The translations under genes and the position numbers were made by a program. The notes beneath the pieces were generated by a model. That model was not told where the DNA came from and did not search any database. It worked only from the letters and a program-made list of their open reading frames with translations. Of a stretch of DNA of 64,000 bases, positions 57,761 through 64,000 are shown piece after piece. Each line of letters starts with the position of its first letter. The stretch's first letter is position 1. Source of the DNA: Favolaschia claudopus (taxonomy: Eukaryota > Basidiomycota > Agaricomycetes > Agaricales > Mycenaceae); assembly GCA_037176885.1 (NCBI GenBank), contig JAWWNJ010000013.1:1178001-1242000 (forward strand), in the 5' to 3' direction.

Positions 57761-59490
57761 TTATGCCTGCTTCTTCACCAAGCCTTTAGGCAACTCCTTC
57801 ACCCATGGCAGGAAGTCGCGTCCACGCATATAGGGTCGGAGCACCTCCGGAATAACAAGGCCCTATCGGTCTCGTTAGATGAAGAGGTTACGTTCGAAAG
57901 TGAAGTACATACATCTGGCGTCTGGTAGTTTTCCACCAGGCAGCAAAGGGCACGCTCAGTCGCGCAGAGGGTCCCGTTCAGCATGTGGACGTACACCTTC
58001 CGCGTCTGGTCCTTTGTCTTGATGCCACACCGGACCTCGAGCCGCCGGCTCTCTATGAAACCCGTCAACGCGCTGAGAACAGAACACCAAACATGGAGAA
58101 AAACTCACGATAGTCAGTGCAATTCGAGCACGAGACAAGCTCCTTGTAGTTCTTCTGGAACGGGAACCACGCCTCGAGATCGTATTTTTGGGCCGCTGCG
58201 AGGTTCAGCGCTCCCGACACGATAGCGACGACGCGATAGCGCAAACCGAGGCTCTGGTAGAATGCCTCGCTGTTGGCGATCATGGTGTCGAACATCTCCC
58301 AGCTCTTCGTCGGCTCCGTCACCAGGAATTGCTCGATCTTCTCGAATTGGTGGACGCGGAAGATGCCCCACATGTCGCGCCCCGCCGAGCCGGCCTCTTT
58401 TCGGAAACACGTCGAGTATCCGGCGTATTTGATGGGCAGCTGTTGCTCGGGCTGCTCGAACCACTCTTCCGAGTGAAAGGCCGAGATCGGTTGTTCCGAG
58501 GTTGCGATGAGGTATTTCTCGTCGTCCGAGCCGATGACTTTGTACAGCTCTTCGTCGAACTGGTCCAGTTGCGCTGTTTTGGCCATTTGGTCTTTGTTCA
58601 TCATGAATGGCGGTTGAATTTTCTTGTCTGATCCGCACGTCGTCGATATATGTACTCTAAAACGAGGGTGAATAGATGGAATTCACGTACATCCCCGGTC
58701 ACGCAGAAAGTCGAGCCCGTATGCGATTAATGCGTGATTCAAGTCAATGCCGTCGTTTGTGAGGAAGTAACCTCTGTGTCCAGCGATTTTGGCGCCTGTG
58801 ATTGATTAGTGAAGCAAAGAACAAAGAGCCCGTTCGCACCTCGATCAAGATCCATCGCATCCAGCCTTAGTAAAACTTCGTGGTGGGGCATTATGTCGGT
58901 CCTCACAGGTGGCTCGTCCGTTTCTTGAGCCGGATGCCACGTCCGGAGAGTAGCATTGTCGTCCTAGAATTCCGTCCATAGCCGATATCGCTCAATGCAT
59001 GAGCACGAACCTCTGTTTGGCTGACAGGTACGTCCTTCCCGACAATGTTACCGATTACGCTAGCTTTCTGTCGCATCTTTATCTCCAGTTCCTTCGCCTC
59101 TTGCCTAATCCTGTCGACCTTCGCGTCCAGCTCCTTCTTGGAAGCCACTAAGTCGTCTGCTGGCTGTTTTGCCTGATGCAAGACGCGTTGGAAAGCAGCC
59201 TCGGATTGATAGATAGAACAAGAGAACCTTTTTCTTGGCCGTAATCTCTTTCTGTACGTCGTTCACCTCCTTCTTTGCATGTGCAGCGTCGAAATCCACT
59301 GCCGAATCATCGAATCAGTACGTATTTCAGACTAACGAACGAGACGCCATTAACTCTTCACCCAATCGGCATACATCTGAATAACCTCATCGACCAACTC
59401 TACCGAATGACCGCGTTTTTGCTGCGACTCGCGGATGGCTTTCGAATTACCGCCCTTGCTGTCGATAAAGTCCAGTATATCTAGCGTCAT
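57761..59490 (-). CDS. SES1: Seryl-tRNA synthetase, cytosolic
   Basis: Class II synthetase charging tRNA-Ser. Eight exons (59490-59355, 59298-59228, 59172-59011, 58963-58840, 58795-58691, 58627-58109, 58052-57913, 57862-57761) give 452 residues, normal for the eukaryotic cytosolic form. The N-terminal coiled-coil arm spans about residues 30-120 ([20 protein letters not shown]). The catalytic core includes [18 protein letters not shown], the TSEQP serine-binding motif, motif 2 [17 protein letters not shown], and motif 3 region [19 protein letters not shown], ending IPEVLRPYM. There is no N-terminal mitochondrial signal. Tail-to-tail with THG1, about 220 bases apart. Confidence 0.95.
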
Positions 59491-61254
59491 GTTGCGATCG
59501 CGTTGAGAGACAGTTTAGAGCCGGTTCTTTTGCAGTGAGTCCCAGTGGATCGATGGGGTGTTGAGTGAGGTGGACGTTGAGAAGCAAATAATTTTATATC
59601 GCGTGTTACGTAACTACTCTCAGCCAACTTGAAAGCACCCATGTCGAGTCAAAGCTTCAATCGACTCAAGTTACTTCATTGCTCGAGTCAACTCAGAGTA
59701 CACTGTCCTTGTTTCTGGTGATCTCGGAGTACCATTCTCCTTGGCTGGAAAATACCAAGTTCAATCGAACACTGGCGTATCGTTCCTGGTACTGAAGGAT
59801 CAAGATGATTGTGTGGTCCTATCGTCTGAGGACTGCAGTGAAGCATCTCTAATTTAAATAAAGACTTGGGAGACTTGCAACAAATCTAGGAGCATACTTC
59901 TTGTGCATCTAACCTCGGCGAAACCATCCTTGCCGAAGCGGGAGTCCTACCGTCCTTCGGGTTGTAATTATAGTCAAGACCATAACGAGGCGAGCAAGCA
60001 GCCCGCCACCTTCATTTTCTCTTGTATCTTGGGGGCTTGATTTATCTCAGTTGATAGAGCCTGAGTTCGACTTGTGGTGATTGAAGCAGCGCAGGTACTG
60101 GTTTGCACGGAGAAGGGACGAAGACGCATCAGCACATGCCATACTGGGAGGAACTTTGGATGGTTCTTGTCAACAACGCCGAACAAGGCATGCCGCGTCG
60201 CTCATTCAATCCTAAGCATGTAATCAACACTTACCCGCGGCCGTCACAGACATGGAAATGGCGGCCGTCTCGGCGCTGAGCTGATTGTTTTCCCCAATGT
60301 GTCTTGTGCAGGAATTTGCTCATCGCTTCCGAATCGTCAACATAGGAAGCGTCTCCGGCGTCATACGCGCCCCTTTTAGTACTGCACATAACACCAGCGA
60401 GGCGCCCCTTACATTGGGAACGCTCTCCGCTCGCTTATTTCAAGTCTGAGTATCCACTCCTTTTTCGCGATATTGCTGAACGGTATTTTTACAGATCCAT
60501 CAATGTACAGCTTTTTCTAACACCTTGTTGTCTCATCCTTTCCAGGCCATTACGAGCGCCGTTAGAAGTAATTCAGCGAAGCCCTAGACCATTCTGACTT
60601 CCTCACGGTACAAATACCTGGAAGAGGTATGTCAGGCGACTCAGGCCAAATGCGGGAGTCGCTTTTAAAGTAATCAGATATCGCCCACTGTTGCTTTGCT
60701 CTCTGAACGTTTGAGTAAACACCACACTTGCCGATAAATATGCAGCAATAGTAGCCGAGGTCGTGAAGAAGAATCCTCGTGCTTGGGTTTGGGCCGGAAA
60801 TCAATCCACGCCATGTTGATTTATCTATACATTTCCACTGCACACGATCTTTGTGAGTTTGCGACATCGGCCGTGAGGCTCAGAGACACACCGTATTGGC
60901 CCATGGCGAAGATGTTTGGGCTCGCTGAGATTTCTGTACGTGCTAAGGCAAACACATTGAATCGTCCATCTACTCGTCAATTTAATTTGTATATTGTGTC
61001 CGTTGGGGATCGTGTTAAATCGTCTGAATCAATCATATTATAAGCTTAATGTCACTGTAGCCGATGCGAGCGACCTTAATTGATCGCTGTTGTACCAACA
61101 TCACCGCAATAACTTACATCCTCTGTTCGAGAAGCGACGACTGAGGAGCGTATCGGTCGTCCCGCGCATGTTCCCCATACCGGTTCGGAAATGTGGCTGT
61201 CTTTCCATAGTTAAGTAAATGTTCAGATAACTTGTTCGGAATTAAGTATCCGCC
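59491..61254. other. Intergenic region before kinase D
   Basis: No gene supported in 1.76 kb. Short frames on both strands lack domains and splice partners. A D-arm-like run near 60050 did not fold into a tRNA. The stretch is the transition from conserved genes to the duplicated kinase segment. Confidence 0.4.
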
Positions 61255-62019
61255 AACTTCCTAACTGGGACGAGAGCGGTTGTTTGTTTCGGGTGGTGTT
61301 TGGACGGGTTCCCATCATTCCCTCCTCCACCGTCCACGTTACCCTCGTTGCTGTCGTGCCCCCCAATGTTCGGCTGCTCGTCCCGACACACTCCAGTCAA
61401 ATATTGCATCTCCTCATCATCCTCAGCGTCTCTCGAAGGATGTAAACCTCGGATATGGCTTCGAGTTCTCACTAGCTCGAAACTTGTCCGTATCAGCAAC
61501 TATCAGCAACTTTGCATCTCGTCAGAGCTCATAGATGGCTCTCAGCTCGCGCGTCATGTATGCGTCGTCTGTTTCATGGCGCTGTCCTCGCTCTTCATAA
61601 CCGCGGTCTCGACACCTCATCAAACACAAAGCGGCGCTTTGGCTGGGGTAGATGATCTGCGTCTCGGGCTTTCCCCTCATTTGTGGTCTCTCCGTCTACC
61701 TGGATCCAGGCTCAGTCGGATTCTTCTCACCTCTGTCTGATACTGGCGGCCATTTTTTCTATGCAAAAGTGACTTCATGCATAAAATTTCAAGACTTCAA
61801 ACTGTGGCGCAGAGCGCTGAAAATTTCAAGCGAGTATGCATCCCTTCTCCCCATGATTCAAATCTGCAAGGTGCAACTTCTCTGTCTGTCATAACGCTTG
61901 GGCAATGCCTGGATTGGTGTGGGATTCCCGATTCAAGGTGTTACTCGTGACGTGACCAACGCTTTGGTTGTCACACTGGAACTATTTGCCTTCGCATCTC
62001 TTATCTTTCTGTGTCCTTC
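61255..62019 (+). repeat. Upstream region of kinase D, inverted repeat of 49140-49870
   Basis: Aligns with the reverse complement of the kinase C upstream region from the shared element to the start codon, with moderate divergence and small indels. Both copies keep a block containing AATATTGCATCTCCTCATCA and the GACGTGACC run close to the start. Confidence 0.8.
61266..61284 (-). promoter_or_regulatory. Shared element AACAACCGCTMTCGTCCCA, copy 4
   Basis: Same core as copy 3, on the minus strand, about 740 bases upstream of kinase D and in opposite orientation to it. Confidence 0.55.
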
Positions 62020-64000
62020 ATGGCAGAGCAGCCTGCTGCCTCTGGCAGCACGATCAAAACGACTCCCCCACACCCAAATGTCACGACTAGGGTGCCCACC
62101 CAAACGCCCAACTCACCTTTCAAGCAAACACTTGTCGCGCATCATGTCTTTCGGCCCGGTGGCAAACTGGCTGAGCGACGGGCTCTTGTAGTGGAATCCG
62201 TGGGTGAATGTTGTGAGGTCCCCCTCCAATTTCTTTGCGAATCGGTTCTGTCTGGGTCGATTTTCCAAACCAACCCAGGGTTCGTGGCTCGAGTGGCAGA
62301 CAAATTAAGAAAGAGTGGAGACTTACAACGGGACGGGTCCTGGACCAAGTTCTCTCACTACCCCAGCAAAGTGGAAGGGCACGAGGACGACGTCTTTAGG
62401 CCACTCGCTGCTGTCTTGAACGCTATAATCAAAGGTGGGGAAGACGTGGTGTACGAGGTGGAAAAAGGGGACGCGACACGTCCGAGAGCGAAGATAGAAT
62501 TCGTCAATGATCCTAGCAAGAGCCCTAAGGGAGAGATGGAGAATGCCACCCGCCCCGATACAAATGGCACGGTAATCGACCCCGGTGTCTTGGATTTGAT
62601 TGTCCCTCAATTCCGCCTCCGTTCCTGGCGTACGACAGCAATGCCAGGAGAGTTTAAGAAAGACAAACATGCAGACAAGATCAGCGATGTAGGTCCATCC
62701 GCCTTGGTATTGATATCGAATGACCTTTTTGTGATCTTAGAACGAGACTAAAAATCTTTGGAGTGCCAGGCACATCATGACGGAGGACGCAGCACGTCGT
62801 TTCGTTCTTTCATTCACTGTAGAAGATGCGTCCATGATCCTCTGGTTTTTCTCGCGATCGCAGATTATGGCTTCCGAGAGGTTTGACCTGATTGCGGTAA
62901 GGGCTTTCGTGAACCTATCACAGATGAACGCTGACTCCTTCCTGCAGAACCCCCGAACACTGATCAAGATGATTTTGAGTATCGCATTCGCTCCCGTTGA
63001 ACAATTAGGCTTCGATTCCACTGTCTCCCAGCTTGCAGATGAGCAGGGAAGGCCGCAATTCAGATACAGATTGAAGGGAACAACCTACATCGTAAGACGC
63101 ATCATCTCGGAATACCATGCAGCCACCATTCGAGGAAGAGGCACGCGAGTTTTCGAGGTCTACCCGGAAGACGATCCCTCTAAATCGTACGTCCTGAAAG
63201 ATGAATGGATTTCTGCAGATTACCCGACCGAAGCAACACTGCTTTTACTCCTTCACACCTTGCTGCAAATTGGAAGACAGCATTTCCTCACTGTTCACGA
63301 TCACGATTTTGTTCGACTCTCGGACGGCACCATTGACAGTACATCGCAGTTCATGGGGGGAAACGACAACTCCCCGTACCTCAGTACGGTAAAGTCGAAG
63401 TTTGAGAGCAGCAAGTTGGGTACCGACAAAGGGAGCCGAATGGTCCTGGGATCTGGAGCAGTAGCTTTGCGTATTCCAACTGCTGGGCTGACTCCCGTAG
63501 TAACATTTGCCGATGATGACGCGCCTGCTGCGATGCCATTTTATGGGCCCAGGTTACACACTCGCGTCGTTTTTGAGGAGGTTGGGACTCCAATACAGGA
63601 CCTGACCTCTATGAAGAGGGTGCTTACATGCCTGCAGGGGGCTGTGACTGGTGGGTCTCGTTCTGCGTACCTGGGCGTCGCTTAGCCTCCCCCTTAGCTC
63701 TGAACGCTATTCATAACCTTGGATTGGTACATCGTGATCTTACCCCTGGAAATATTCTCGACGTGGCTGGCGTTTCGAAGCTCACTGATCTTGGATATCT
63801 GAAGACCTACCGGGATGACGAGATCGATTCGCAACTGCAAGAACTGCTTGGTCGTTCAAGTGGTAAGGGTGTGGAAGCCAAGACTGTATGTATCTTATCT
63901 ATGTCCTTTTCAACATCTAAACAGTCTCCGAAGGCTATCGCAGATTTTGTGGCGGTCGAGGTCATGAATGGCCACTATATGTTCATACCCGGACGTCATA
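62020..64000 (+). CDS. FunK1-type kinase D, cut by the window end
   Basis: Five exons are visible (62020-62688, 62741-62896, 62948-63650, 63698-63885, and 63934 onward), and the gene runs past the window. Landmarks are MAEQPAASGS, ASMILWFFSRSQIMASERFD, AFAPVEQLGFDSTVSQ, SYVLKDEWISAD (presumed ATP-site Lys), LGLVHRDLTPGNILDVAG, LTDLGYLKTY and ADFVAVEVMNG. Exon sizes and phases match kinase C. The visible part is open with good splice sites. The C-lobe and tail cannot be judged. Confidence 0.87.

Noticed and set aside
60030..60130. tRNA-like segment (GTTGATAGAGCC and GTTCGACTT)
   Set aside because: No acceptor stem pairing or correct arm spacing could be found.
1..64000. CRISPR arrays, rRNA genes, long terminal repeats or intact transposases
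   Set aside because: No regularly spaced repeats, no rRNA core sequences and no transposase or reverse transcriptase motifs were seen on reading.

Overview
The window looks like nuclear DNA of a filamentous basidiomycete, most likely an Agaricomycete. Nearly every conserved gene is split by 45-60 base introns that can be placed by rejoining conserved protein blocks, and there are many FunK1-type fungal kinases. All exon models here were made by hand from reading frames, splice dinucleotides and knowledge of protein families. No alignment was run.

Layout. 0.6-2.7 kb (-): a tRNA threonylcarbamoyladenosine dehydratase. 2.9-5.7 kb: a broken FunK1 kinase copy. 5.9-6.8 kb (-): a DUF4112 protein. 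7.9-11.6 kb (+): the ER stress sensor IRE1. 11.9-12.8 kb (-): a MYND zinc-finger protein. 12.9-14.8 kb (+): the WD-repeat ribosome-biogenesis factor JIP5/WDR55. 16.1-18.5 kb (+): an ALDH7 aldehyde dehydrogenase. 18.9-20.6 kb (+): an unrecognised coiled-coil protein. 21.7-23.5 kb (-): a 3-beta-HSD-type sterol dehydrogenase. 25.0-27.6 kb (+): a DXD glycosyltransferase (GT32/OCH1 type). 29.1-31.4 kb (+): an intact FunK1 kinase, the inverted twin of the broken copy. 31.6-33.6 kb (+): a DUF1308 protein. 33.7-34.5 kb (-): a TIGR02452 macrodomain-like hydrolase. 35.0-38.6 kb (-): a membrane protein and a small acidic protein.

From 38.8 to 49.1 kb lies an accessory block: three FunK1 kinases (A, B, C) on the minus strand, a P-loop NTPase of the CR/RHS type, and a kinase relic. 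Housekeeping genes follow: SET1 (51.7-56.1 kb), THG1 (56.4-57.5 kb) and cytosolic seryl-tRNA synthetase (57.8-59.5 kb). The window ends inside another FunK1 kinase (D, from 62.0 kb), whose upstream region repeats that of kinase C in inverted orientation.

The main theme is a local expansion and decay of FunK1 kinases, with seven loci in 64 kb including two inverted pairs, set among single-copy conserved genes. Other points of interest are a shared element upstream of four kinase loci, at least five GC-AG introns, and 9- and 11-base micro-exons. No CRISPR array, rRNA, convincing tRNA or complete transposon was found.
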